Shown here: piece by piece, positions 9,234 through 17,910 of the stretch
Position numbering within the stretch: position 1 is the stretch's first letter
Layout: each line of letters begins with the position of its first letter
From: G965214625 sp965214625
GTDB taxonomy: Bacteria > Pseudomonadota > Gammaproteobacteria > Arenicellales > Poriferihabitantaceae
NCBI GenBank assembly: GCA_965214625.1
Contig: OZ243962.1
Location: 930,001-994,000, forward strand
Length of the DNA: 64,000 bases
Direction of reading: 5' to 3'
The notes under the pieces: model-generated
Told to the model about the DNA's origin: nothing
Databases searched by the model: none
What the model saw: the letters and a program-made list of their open reading frames with translations, nothing else
Made by a program: the position numbers and the translations under genes

Positions 9234-11591
9234 TTAAGGCAGTGGACCGTCTTTCAGAAATCCCCTGATCGTATTTTCAAGAATACGCGACACATTGTTA
9301 TTGTAGTTGTTATGCGAAAGACTGCCACACCAGGCAAGTGAGCCAGGCGCGAACAATGCACCGTCATTCGGGGTTTTATAGTAAATCATATCAGCCCTGA
9401 CCTGTGGATTTTCAGTCCCGCCACCATAATAACCACGGACAGCAAAATGAATCTCTTCGTTGACCTGCAACATCAGGTTGGTATGCCCTTCGGAACGGGC
9501 CAGCAGGTAGGCATTGTGCGGCGTACCGAATGCCAGATCATAACGGTCGAGCTCGAGACCGGCGGCACCACCACCGACCAAACCAAAGTCACCGATGATT
9601 TCATCCTCACCGATCCCTTCGAAAATCCAGGCACACTCCGGTCGTTTACTGTCTTCTTCACGTCGGTAATACGAAGACACATCGAAACCATACGCCGTAA
9701 ACGTCAGGCCACAGAGCTTGCTGGGTATACGCCCGCGGGCACGCCACATGCCACCGAACTTACCATCAAAGGCATTGTTGTACTCTCCAGGGTTGGCCGT
9801 CCATGCGCGGGTACCGGCCTCGCCCTTGCGGACTTCAATGATATTTTCATTGTCTGGATGATATTCACTGATCCAGTAAAATCCATCCGCACCCAGATAG
9901 ATCCAGCGCCCGCCCTGGAGTTGATAGGAGTCATATGCTTCGTGCATTTTTTCTGACGTATATTCAGGATGACTGCCAGTCAATACAGTCCGATACCGGT
10001 TGAGCAAACCGACCCCTTCACGATGCAGGTCTTCGTCGGTATGCACATCAAATTGGAAATTCTTTTCTTCCAGCCAGTCAACCAGGTGCAGGTCAGCGTT
10101 AAGTTGCCACAACGATGGTGAGAGCCAGTGACGGTATTTGGGCCGCATATTCAATATCGGCCGCAGACGCGACGAATAACACACGCCACTGCCATCGGAA
10201 TGCAGCGAATAGGTCGACAGACCGTATTCCCGATGTTCATTGAGATAAAGATCCGAAGCGGACATCACCGGAACCTTACCCGCCAGCAGTTGCGCGACCA
10301 CCGAGTTGGTGCCAAGATTATCGTTGGAATACGCCATATAGCTGTTGGTCGGCAAAATCAGTGCAATCTTCGCGGTTGCGGTACCCCTCGGCGGACGCAC
10401 CACAAACGGAATGAAATCTTCTGTATCGGGGGAATCATTTCCGCCAATGCGCAAACGGGCAGCATATACGCCGCTGTCCAGTCCTTCAGGTATCGTGAAA
10501 TCAAAATCCACGTCCCAACGGGCATCGTCAATGTCATCATCGTGGAAATGAATCGCACCGTATTCTTCCGGCCTGTGGTGATAAACAATCTCATCACCAG
10601 ACCAGTTGAATCCAGTCATTCCCCTGGCGGGCAGATTGATCGCGTGTCCATTCAGGGCACTCGCCGACGTGTCAACGACCCAAGTCGATGCAATATGGGT
10701 CGTGATATTGGCATGAAAATCCCAAGCACCCGTGACCTTGGTACGCAGTTCCCCGGAACAGGCCTGAAAACCCGATGCCAGCGCTTCGATTTCGGATTTA
10801 GACAACGCTTCATGGCAAACCCTGGGGCGATCAATCTTACCGTTATAGACATGGGTCTGCTCCGGCAATTCCACCGGTTGACGGGCTTCGCGATAGTGTG
10901 CACCGAAAATCGTCCGACCGCTTCTTTCTCGCAGCGTTGATGCCGCCATCAGCAACGGCGCATCATTGACACCGGCAATAAGACTGTTGGTTGCCTCTAC
11001 CCTTGCCGTGGTTTCGTCGGCGGGATACAGCAACGACATACCGAGGCCACCGTTGGTACGGGTAACCATCGGTTCTTGACACAACGTAACCCGACCGCTT
11101 TTTGCATCGAATGTCGCTGCCACCAGATACCAGACCTTGAGAATCAGTTTCTTGCCGCTCGACAGACGCATCACCTGCCCCTTACCGTCACCGATTTCCA
11201 CTGACAGACAGCCGTCATCGTCGATGAATAACCCATACCCGCATTGGGTCGACTCAGCCCATTTGGTGATAATGCCCTGTCTTCCCTTGTCAGGCGTAGT
11301 CGGAAAAATATATGCCTGCAAGGTAAAACTATGGAGATTCATCCTGTCATCCTGAGGAATAATCACGTAGGAACCACCATGAATCCGCTGGTTGTGCCCC
11401 GGCCAAGTTCGGTTGCAAGGTGCTGAAATCTCCTCTTCCTTGTAACCCGGGCCATCGGGGTTGGTGTCGCCATGGATCAGGCGGACAATCTGCGCGTCGT
11501 AGGCCTCGTTGTTCTCTGAATTCACATGGAACTTGATGTTGTCTCCGGGACACACAGAATACTTATCGCTATACCCTGTAATTCGTAACAT
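9234..11591 (-). CDS. dmfA2: N,N-dimethylformamidase large (beta) subunit-like amidohydrolase
   Basis: This 785-residue protein resembles the large subunit of N,N-dimethylformamidase (762 aa), which hydrolyses dimethylformamide to formate and dimethylamine. Residues about 80-270 form a LamG-like jelly roll (SFTLQAYIFPTTPDKGRQG, GYGLFIDDDGCL). Residues about 400-780 carry the family C-terminal domain with LPTNSYMAYSNDN, STYSLHSDGSG and TGSHPEYTSEKMHEAYDSY. The characterised enzyme binds iron through two Tyr and one Glu (Y399, Y440, E521). Tyr421, Tyr461 and Glu543 here have almost the same spacing and are the best candidates. Two small subunits follow and an SSS transporter precedes. The substrate could be another small N-alkyl amide. 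Function is inferred from family. Confidence 0.85.
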   Translation of the reverse strand: MLRITGYSDKYSVCPGDNIKFHVNSENNEAYDAQIVRLIHGDTNPDGPGYKEEEISAPCNRTWPGHNQRIHGGSYVIIPQDDRMNLHSFTLQAYIFPTTPDKGRQGIITKWAESTQCGYGLFIDDDGCLSVEIGDGKGQVMRLSSGKKLILKVWYLVAATFDAKSGRVTLCQEPMVTRTNGGLGMSLLYPADETTARVEATNSLIAGVNDAPLLMAASTLRERSGRTIFGAHYREARQPVELPEQTHVYNGKIDRPRVCHEALSKSEIEALASGFQACSGELRTKVTGAWDFHANITTHIASTWVVDTSASALNGHAINLPARGMTGFNWSGDEIVYHHRPEEYGAIHFHDDDIDDARWDVDFDFTIPEGLDSGVYAARLRIGGNDSPDTEDFIPFVVRPPRGTATAKIALILPTNSYMAYSNDNLGTNSVVAQLLAGKVPVMSASDLYLNEHREYGLSTYSLHSDGSGVCYSSRLRPILNMRPKYRHWLSPSLWQLNADLHLVDWLEEKNFQFDVHTDEDLHREGVGLLNRYRTVLTGSHPEYTSEKMHEAYDSYQLQGGRWIYLGADGFYWISEYHPDNENIIEVRKGEAGTRAWTANPGEYNNAFDGKFGGMWRARGRIPSKLCGLTFTAYGFDVSSYYRREEDSKRPECAWIFEGIGEDEIIGDFGLVGGGAAGLELDRYDLAFGTPHNAYLLARSEGHTNLMLQVNEEIHFAVRGYYGGGTENPQVRADMIYYKTPNDGALFAPGSLAWCGSLSHNNYNNNVSRILENTIRGFLKDGPLP

Positions 11592-11614
11592 GGTTTTTCC
11601 CCAACCTTGAATAT

Positions 11615-13576
11615 CTAAAAATCAGTTTTGTTTGCGTGGAACTCATGCGTCGATGAGACCCGTTCAATCTCTCTTTCGGGAACCGTGGACATCTCCATCT
11701 TATAGGCCAGATACCAGATCATGCCCACCCCGAGAGCCCACCAGATAATCTGCCAAGCCCAGATTGACGGCATCGCAAAATTCCACGCCGTATAACCGGC
11801 ATCAGGCTCTCCAAAAAGACGGTTTCCAATCACGGCACCGGGACCGATTGCAAAAAATATCCAGATCAGCACGATCACCCCGGCAACCGGTTTCGTCCAG
11901 CGCCGGCGTACCATCAACGGACTGTATTGTTTCAGAAAATAATGGAACCTGTCGCGTCGTGGCCTATCAGCATCGTTGCGCCCGATCACTGAAATGGTGA
12001 GACAGACCACAATATTAAAAAACATACCCCATGCAGCAGAATGAATAGTCCAAGGCCACCGTCCCCAAGGTAGCGAGTCGGCTGCCAGCCTCTGCCCGAT
12101 CGGCTCGGTCATAATGACAGCAACCAGTCCGGCAAACAAACCCAGCGTGGCCGCTTGACGGGTAATCCACGGGAACCAGGTGACCGCAAGCAGTGATGGC
12201 CATAGCTGAAATCCAAAGGATACCGCAAGACCACCCAGTAACAGGGTCGCGTCCATTGAAAAGGTTGCAAGCAGCATCGCAGCAAGGAACACCAAACCGG
12301 TGCAAAGCCGTCCTGCCTTTTTTTGTTTGTCATGATCCGCATCGGACTGGATATAGCGATGATAGACATCCCGCGTCAGGATACTGCCGGTCGCTGACAT
12401 GAAAGCACCCGCTGTCGCTTGTAATGCGGCAATCGCACAAACCGCGAACACGCCGATCAACCAGGGCCAACCGTCTCCGATCAGCCTTATGAAATGGGGT
12501 ACCAGGGTACTGCCATCATAGTCGCTCATAACGGGTAACAGTTGTGCGCTCGCAATACCGGCCTGATCCACCTCGGCATCGGCACCGAGCAGGCGTGCGC
12601 TGACACCGATCAGGGTGGCGAACGAGACCATGATAAAGCTGATACAAAATGCGGCCCCCCAAACCTGATGAATGGCAAAGCCGCGTGGAGACCGACTCGA
12701 AAAACCCCACATCGAAATCGCCGGGGAAGCGTGAATCCCCATCACTGACATCATAAAGGTCATGCACATGATGGCAGTCCAGGGTCCACCCGAAGGTGCT
12801 TCGATACCGAGTCCTGCAGTCCACTGAATAACACCCGGAATAACAAAATATCCGGGATAGTCACCGCCACCGGAGCCATTGGTATGACCCCAAAGGCCGG
12901 TGGTTTTCTGTGCAATATCGGCCAACCCGATATTGAGGGCATCGAACCCCCCGACCAGCTTGAGTGCAAATACGCCAAGCACAATGATCCCGAAGGCAAA
13001 CAGGACAAACTGCACCACCGCGATTTTCGCGACAGCCTGCATGCCTCCGGTGACCGAATAGAGCAACACAAAGCCTGACAAGACCCACATTGCAACATCA
13101 CGGGATATCGCACCATCGGTCAATTCGCTGATCAGGAAACCAGATGAACCAAACAATATCGCGACAAACGGAACACCGAATAATACGGCAATGCCTACAG
13201 AGACAATTCTGAGCGCATGGCTGTCGAAATAATCCGAAAACATCTCTCCGGAAGTCATATAGCCAAAGCGACGCCCCAACATCCATTGCCGTTTAAGCAG
13301 TACCGTACCCGCCAACGCCGCAGCAACACCATAAAAGGCCGTATTGACAAACTGGAACCCGTCACGGAATACCAGAGCGGGATAGCCCATGAAAGTCCAC
13401 GCTGCCAGGGTGACGGCAGTAATCGAAAGGGAAAAAACCCACGGCGACAGTTGTCGTCCGGCAAGGAAAAAATCGCTGGCGGTATGCGCCCTGCGCAGTG
13501 CACGAATGCCCCAGAACAAACAATATGCCCAGTAAAGCATCAAGAACATCAACAGCCAGATCATGCTATCGGTCAT
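11615..13576 (-). CDS. Sodium:solute symporter (SSS family)
   Basis: This 653-residue inner-membrane protein has the SSS pattern: an N-terminal helix, then SDFFLAGRQLSPWVFSLS, GGMQAVAKIAVVQF and ATAGAFMSATGSILTRDVYHRY, the usual signature around helices 1, 5 and 8-9 of the LeuT-type fold. About 13 membrane segments are expected. It lies 23 bases upstream of the dimethylformamidase-like large subunit on the same strand, so it is likely to import that enzyme's substrate with sodium. I chose the ATG at 13576; a GTG one codon earlier is equally possible. Substrate specificity is not readable. Confidence 0.88.
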   Translation of the reverse strand: MTDSMIWLLMFLMLYWAYCLFWGIRALRRAHTASDFFLAGRQLSPWVFSLSITAVTLAAWTFMGYPALVFRDGFQFVNTAFYGVAAALAGTVLLKRQWMLGRRFGYMTSGEMFSDYFDSHALRIVSVGIAVLFGVPFVAILFGSSGFLISELTDGAISRDVAMWVLSGFVLLYSVTGGMQAVAKIAVVQFVLFAFGIIVLGVFALKLVGGFDALNIGLADIAQKTTGLWGHTNGSGGGDYPGYFVIPGVIQWTAGLGIEAPSGGPWTAIMCMTFMMSVMGIHASPAISMWGFSSRSPRGFAIHQVWGAAFCISFIMVSFATLIGVSARLLGADAEVDQAGIASAQLLPVMSDYDGSTLVPHFIRLIGDGWPWLIGVFAVCAIAALQATAGAFMSATGSILTRDVYHRYIQSDADHDKQKKAGRLCTGLVFLAAMLLATFSMDATLLLGGLAVSFGFQLWPSLLAVTWFPWITRQAATLGLFAGLVAVIMTEPIGQRLAADSLPWGRWPWTIHSAAWGMFFNIVVCLTISVIGRNDADRPRRDRFHYFLKQYSPLMVRRRWTKPVAGVIVLIWIFFAIGPGAVIGNRLFGEPDAGYTAWNFAMPSIWAWQIIWWALGVGMIWYLAYKMEMSTVPEREIERVSSTHEFHANKTDF

Positions 13577-13651
13577 CACGATCGCCCGGCAGACAAACTA
13601 CACTACACATTGTTGTGCATGGATTATGGCGCTGGCCATCACTCCAGCGAA

Positions 13652-14416
13652 TCACCAGACAATCTGCCTGGGAGCCTGCGGCACCTGCGCCCAGAACTCA
13701 GGATCATGGCCATAAAATATGCGGGCACCCGCTCTTTTCAGTTTGCGCAACAACAACAGTGAATCGAGCATCTGACTGCGATTGTGCACCAGATGCGGCA
13801 AATGCAGATTGGTCAGGGTTTCTTTCAGATAACAGGCATCAGCGGTCAATACGATTGTGCCCGAATCAAGCCGAACCTTGAGCGATTGATGACCCGGAGT
13901 ATGGCCGAAAGTCGGCACCGTAACGATCCGCCCATCACCGAACAGATCATGCTCTCCATTGACCGTCTGAACCAGATGTCCGTGATTGTAATCGGTCGGG
14001 GAATAACCATTGGCCTTGATAAATTCCGGAGTGTGTCCGGCTTCCCATTCACGTTGCTGAATGATGATCTTTGCATTCGGAACCAGTTCATTGCCACCAG
14101 TGTGATCGAAGTGGAGGTGTGAATTAACCAGATATTCGATTCTGCCGGCATCGATATCGAGTTGCTCAAGACGAGACTTTATATCCTCGCCCTGACGAAA
14201 TTCGACTTTGAACAAATCCGCCAGCGCGCCGATTCTTGCCGGTGCGTCATGCTGACACTGTGGGTGGAGCCCGGTATCGAACAACACCTGACCGCTCGGA
14301 TGATCAATCAAATAAGCCGGCACCGGAAAACGAATCCTGCCCGCCTTACCTGCGAGCATCATACTCAGCTCGGAGGTCAGCCAGCCACACGTCATGCCAT
14401 ACAGTTTTATCGACAC
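13652..14416 (-). CDS. Metallo-beta-lactamase fold hydrolase, N-acyl-homoserine-lactonase-like
   Basis: This zinc hydrolase of about 254 residues has SHLHFDHTGG (the HxHxDH metal motif), FGHTPGHQS (third His), TADACY (bridging Asp) and a final YGHDPEFW (last His). This set and the start KLYGMTCGWL resemble the AttM/AiiB branch of quorum-quenching lactonases, which open homoserine lactone or gamma-butyrolactone rings. In this operon it might act on a lactone or ester intermediate rather than a signal. The GTG at 14416 follows the stop of the alpha/beta hydrolase gene by one base. A longer version from 14491 would overlap that gene by 74 bases and adds sequence foreign to the family. Confidence 0.82.
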   Translation of the reverse strand: MSIKLYGMTCGWLTSELSMMLAGKAGRIRFPVPAYLIDHPSGQVLFDTGLHPQCQHDAPARIGALADLFKVEFRQGEDIKSRLEQLDIDAGRIEYLVNSHLHFDHTGGNELVPNAKIIIQQREWEAGHTPEFIKANGYSPTDYNHGHLVQTVNGEHDLFGDGRIVTVPTFGHTPGHQSLKVRLDSGTIVLTADACYLKETLTNLHLPHLVHNRSQMLDSLLLLRKLKRAGARIFYGHDPEFWAQVPQAPRQIVW

Positions 14417-14417
14417 G

Positions 14418-15272
14418 TCATCTGTCTGTGCGTTCACGAATGATGCGCAGCGCCTCTTTGAGGTATACCCGGAACACATCATAGTTTTCACTCATCGGGA
14501 AATGCCCGATATCTTCCATCTCAATGTAAACACCCCCCTTGATCTGGCGCGCGGTATTTTCAGTGGCCTCGGGAGGTGTCAGGTAGTCATAGGTTCCGGT
14601 CATCATGATGACCGGACATTTGCGCCCCTGAATGTTACCTAACTCTTCACGCAGATCATGATCCACCGAGTAAAAATACAAGTCCCCCTTGAACGCTTCC
14701 GAACCCTGTGTGTAATAATGCCAAGTCAGCCAGCGATCCATCTCCGGTGATTGGGGCGCCATCAGATCCCAGACTCCACTGCCACAGACTTGGGCCGCAT
14801 TGGCGTGAGGGTGGCGCCACCAGTCCAAATAAAAACCGGGAGCGTAATCGGCGGCCTCTACCGGAATCACTGCCTTGAAACGGTCTGGCCGTCGCAGGGC
14901 AAGCTGCAATGCGACATTGCCACCAAACGAGGACCCCATGAAAATCGGCTTTTTCAATTCCAGCGCATCGCACAGGGTAACGATAAAATTACAGTAATGC
15001 TCAGCAGTCAGCTTGTATTCCTGTTTCCACCACTCGGTGTTGTGAGGCGGGTCGGATTTTCCATGCCGGGGCAAATCATAGGCAATTACATTGTAGTGCC
15101 GTGTAATTTCTTCGTCTTCAAGCAAACCACGCCACTGGTGATTATGGGCGCCCGCAGTATGTTGGCAGATCAACGGTTGCCCCTTGCCATTGTACAAGTA
15201 GAAAACCTTGTACTCCTGGCCGTCGACATCGATAGTTACGTAGCGACCGGTGACCGGTGAGTGTTTTACCAT
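14418..15272 (-). CDS. Alpha/beta hydrolase
   Basis: This 284-residue cytoplasmic hydrolase of the alpha/beta fold has the nucleophile elbow GSSFGGNVAL (Ser), the acid in MMTGTYDYLTPPEAT (Asp) and the catalytic His in EDIGHFPMSEN. The oxyanion region is CQHTAGAHNHQWRG. It resembles carboxylesterase or haloalkane/epoxide-type hydrolases but the substrate is unknown. It sits between an SCP2-like gene (55 bases upstream) and a lactonase-like gene (1 base downstream) on the same strand as the dimethylformamidase-like genes, so it probably belongs to that catabolic operon. Confidence 0.85.
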   Translation of the reverse strand: MVKHSPVTGRYVTIDVDGQEYKVFYLYNGKGQPLICQHTAGAHNHQWRGLLEDEEITRHYNVIAYDLPRHGKSDPPHNTEWWKQEYKLTAEHYCNFIVTLCDALELKKPIFMGSSFGGNVALQLALRRPDRFKAVIPVEAADYAPGFYLDWWRHPHANAAQVCGSGVWDLMAPQSPEMDRWLTWHYYTQGSEAFKGDLYFYSVDHDLREELGNIQGRKCPVIMMTGTYDYLTPPEATENTARQIKGGVYIEMEDIGHFPMSENYDVFRVYLKEALRIIRERTDR

Positions 15273-15326
15273 TTTATTGTTCCTGGAAACGCTGTTTTTA
15301 GTTTACCGTCTGACAGAATCATCACA

Positions 15327-15716
15327 TCAGACGGGTACGCCACTTTTGCGTAACAGTTCAAATTGCACCGTGAAATTACGGAGATTCTTCATCAGTACCA
15401 GATGATTGCCCTCGATCTTCAGGTCCTTGCGAAAGCTGGCCGACCAGATACCATGGTACATCGGTTTTGGCATCGGCCGGGAAAACTCCCGCCAGGTCTG
15501 TGCCGAAGCACGCAGTGCAAAATCGTAGGCATCCAATGGACCTGGATCGATATTCATGCTTTTCACCTTGCCATCGTGCATCTCAATAATCACCTTGCAA
15601 TCGGTCATGTCGTACATGAACGAGCAAGTGTAATACTTGGCCATGGCACCAATGGTTTCATCGCTGTTTGTCAGATTGGCATATTTGTCTGCCCAGGATT
15701 TAATGTCTTGTTTCAT
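15327..15716 (-). CDS. Small SCP2-like domain protein
   Basis: This 129-residue protein resembles a sterol-carrier-protein-2 domain. KVIIEMHDGKVKSMNIDPG followed by a helix (DAYDFALRASAQTW), then SFRKDLKIEGNHLVLMKN, gives the expected strand-helix-strand layout in which a hydrophobic pocket binds lipids or ligands. No signal peptide or membrane segment is visible. It is the first gene of the minus-strand run ending in the dimethylformamidase-like subunits. Such single domains occur near many catabolic operons without known function. The assignment rests on pattern resemblance and is moderate. Confidence 0.6.
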   Translation of the reverse strand: MKQDIKSWADKYANLTNSDETIGAMAKYYTCSFMYDMTDCKVIIEMHDGKVKSMNIDPGPLDAYDFALRASAQTWREFSRPMPKPMYHGIWSASFRKDLKIEGNHLVLMKNLRNFTVQFELLRKSGVPV

Positions 15717-15795
15717 CTTCCATACTCTTCAATTACATAATCAACCGGTTAAGTTGCAGAAACCGATTTAACGGGTTTCCCGCCGGACAGGGCCT

Positions 15796-17856
15796 TCACC
15801 GTTTGGCAGATTTGCCGCTCGACTTTGCCGAGTCACCGCTTGGCTTTTCTGCTTCAATAATTTCCTTGTTATACCCGCCAAGAATATTACTGATGTTGCT
15901 GATTTCACCGGGCGACATGCCAATCTCTTGCAACAGGTTGTCGACAAACGGCATTTGTGCCCGATAACGCAACGCCGAATTGACTACGTTATCGGCAAGA
16001 CTGCTGCCGGGGGCACCTGTACCATCACCCTCTCCCGGTCCAGAACCGCTACCGCCACCATTTGAACCGGACCCCTGAGGATGGCCATCACTGAATCCGG
16101 GCAGTCCGTTGACTTCCAGAATCTTGATCATGTCGATGTTCTGCATCGGCTTGACGGCTTCGCGGATGATCGATTCAAGGTTACCCGCCAGCTTCATGCG
16201 CAAAGCGCTGCGGCGACTGGCATCACTACGCATATTTTCTGCTTCATTGAGCAATTGCTTACCGGCCGCATCGACTTCATAACGCAGTCTGGCCGCGAGT
16301 GACGCATACTTCTCTGCCTGCTCACGATCTGCAGAGGCTTCTTTTTCGGCCTTGGCAAGAGTAGTCAACTGAATGGCTTCACGCTCTACCTGTCGTGCAG
16401 CATTGATCAATTCAACCTGCTTGCCACGCTCTGCAATCTCGAGTTCACGCACTGAAGAGACCTTCTCCTCGGCGTTGACCACTTCGGCTCGGGCATTCTC
16501 TTCATCGGCATTGGCTTTTAACACTTCCAGCGATTTTCTGATAACCGCCAGATCGCGTTCCTGTTCTTCCAGTTTCAGCTTCTTGGCTTTCTCTATATCC
16601 CGCACCCGGATTGTTTCTTCGCTTTCGATACGCGTCGCATCGAGATTTCTCTGCTGCTGGATTTGCAGCTTCTTGACTTCTTCCTGGGCCTTGATCTGCG
16701 CCTGTTCGGACTCCCGGAAACGCTGTGCCTCCTCCTTCACGACATCGGCCTTCTGCCGGGCTCTGCGTATCGCAATTTCCTCCTGTTGCTGCAGGCGGAC
16801 ATATTCATTCTCCTTCTCGATCTCCAGAGCTCTGATCTCGGCTTCCAGATTCTTCTGCTTGATCTCGACCTCCGTGTCCTTTTCGACTTGGTTACGCAGC
16901 CTGCGCCGTTCTTCAACCTCTACCGTCAACCGGTGTTCGCGTAATGAGCGTTCAACCTCAATGGCCTGCTCCTGGGAAATACGTGCTATTTCGATTTCCT
17001 CGTCGGCCTTGATTCGCGCCTCTTCCGCTTCGCGTTCCTGATTGGCACGTTCCACTGCGATGTCTGTGCGTTCACTGGCACGTTGTTTTTCGATTTCCCT
17101 TTGCTGCGCGAGCCGCGAGAATTCGCTCTCCCTCTCGATGTCCAGTTCCCGTATCTCGGCTTCCAGGTTCTTGTTGCGGATCTGGATACGGGTATCCTGC
17201 TCGATGTCGTTACGTTTTTTCTTGCGCAGTTCGATCTGTTCGGTCAACTGCGTCAGACCTTCGGCATCAAACGCATTCGATGGATTGAACGCTTCGAGCG
17301 CCGCCTGATCAAGTCCAGTCAGGGAAACCGCTTCAAGTTCAAGACCGGTCTGGCTGAGCGAGTCTTCCACCAGTCCCTTCACCGACTTGATATAGTCACC
17401 GCGGTGTTCTTGCATATCGTCCATGCTCATCTGTGCGGCAACGATACCAAGAGCATCAACAAACCGGCCTTCCACCAGTTCACGCAGTCCCTCCGGTTCC
17501 AGGGTGCGTTTGCCGAGAGAGCGTGCCGCAGTGGACACCGCTTCCCGATCAGGCTTTACACGCAGATAAAATTCCGCCACCAATTCAACCCGCATCCGGT
17601 TTTTGGTAATCAGTGACTTGTCACCGCCGCGCCGGACTTCAATGCGTAATGTACGCATGCCGACCGTGGTTACATTATGAATAATCGGCAATACAAACGC
17701 CCCACCACTGATGACCACCTTTTCACCGCCAAGACCGCTCCGCACAAACGAAACCTCCTTCGAAGACCTGCGGTATAGCCAGTGCAGCAAATAAACCGCG
17801 ATCGCAATCGAAAGTCCAATCAAAATGATTACAGCAATAATGTCTGCACCCGTCAT
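15796..17856 (-). CDS. yqiK: Flotillin/YqiK-type SPFH membrane protein with a duplicated coiled coil
   Basis: This 686-residue flotillin-family protein is anchored by an N-terminal helix (residues 5-28). It continues with an SPFH/Band-7 domain (about 35-185: GGAFVLPIIHNV, MRVELVAEFYLRV) and a very long charged coiled coil. It ends in a Gly/Ser-rich linker (near 600-625) and a short globular tail. The coiled coil has an internal repeat: NLEAEIRELDIERESE at 230 recurs as NLEAEIRALEIEKENE at 336, an offset of 106 residues. This helps explain the length above the roughly 550 residues of E. coli YqiK. Such proteins organise membrane microdomains as oligomers. It lies 54 bases downstream of the rhodopsin gene, on the same strand. 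Confidence 0.88.
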   Translation of the reverse strand: MTGADIIAVIILIGLSIAIAVYLLHWLYRRSSKEVSFVRSGLGGEKVVISGGAFVLPIIHNVTTVGMRTLRIEVRRGGDKSLITKNRMRVELVAEFYLRVKPDREAVSTAARSLGKRTLEPEGLRELVEGRFVDALGIVAAQMSMDDMQEHRGDYIKSVKGLVEDSLSQTGLELEAVSLTGLDQAALEAFNPSNAFDAEGLTQLTEQIELRKKKRNDIEQDTRIQIRNKNLEAEIRELDIERESEFSRLAQQREIEKQRASERTDIAVERANQEREAEEARIKADEEIEIARISQEQAIEVERSLREHRLTVEVEERRRLRNQVEKDTEVEIKQKNLEAEIRALEIEKENEYVRLQQQEEIAIRRARQKADVVKEEAQRFRESEQAQIKAQEEVKKLQIQQQRNLDATRIESEETIRVRDIEKAKKLKLEEQERDLAVIRKSLEVLKANADEENARAEVVNAEEKVSSVRELEIAERGKQVELINAARQVEREAIQLTTLAKAEKEASADREQAEKYASLAARLRYEVDAAGKQLLNEAENMRSDASRRSALRMKLAGNLESIIREAVKPMQNIDMIKILEVNGLPGFSDGHPQGSGSNGGGSGSGPGEGDGTGAPGSSLADNVVNSALRYRAQMPFVDNLLQEIGMSPGEISNISNILGGYNKEIIEAEKPSGDSAKSSGKSAKR

Positions 17857-17910
17857 AATTTCACGCTCCTGTCTTGTTGTGCCTGCGGTAGTTGTACACT
17901 GGAAACAACG

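Noticed and set aside
10128..10940. 270-codon plus-strand frame opposite the amidase large subunit
   Set aside because: The opposite strand has a clear family match; this frame looks like an antisense shadow.
13217..13762. 181-codon frame crossing the symporter start and the lactonase gene end
   Set aside because: No recognisable domain and it overlaps two supported genes.
16373..17041. 222-codon Ser-rich frame opposite the flotillin coiled coil
   Set aside because: The Ser/Arg-rich text is the complement of Glu/Arg codon repeats, a typical artefact.
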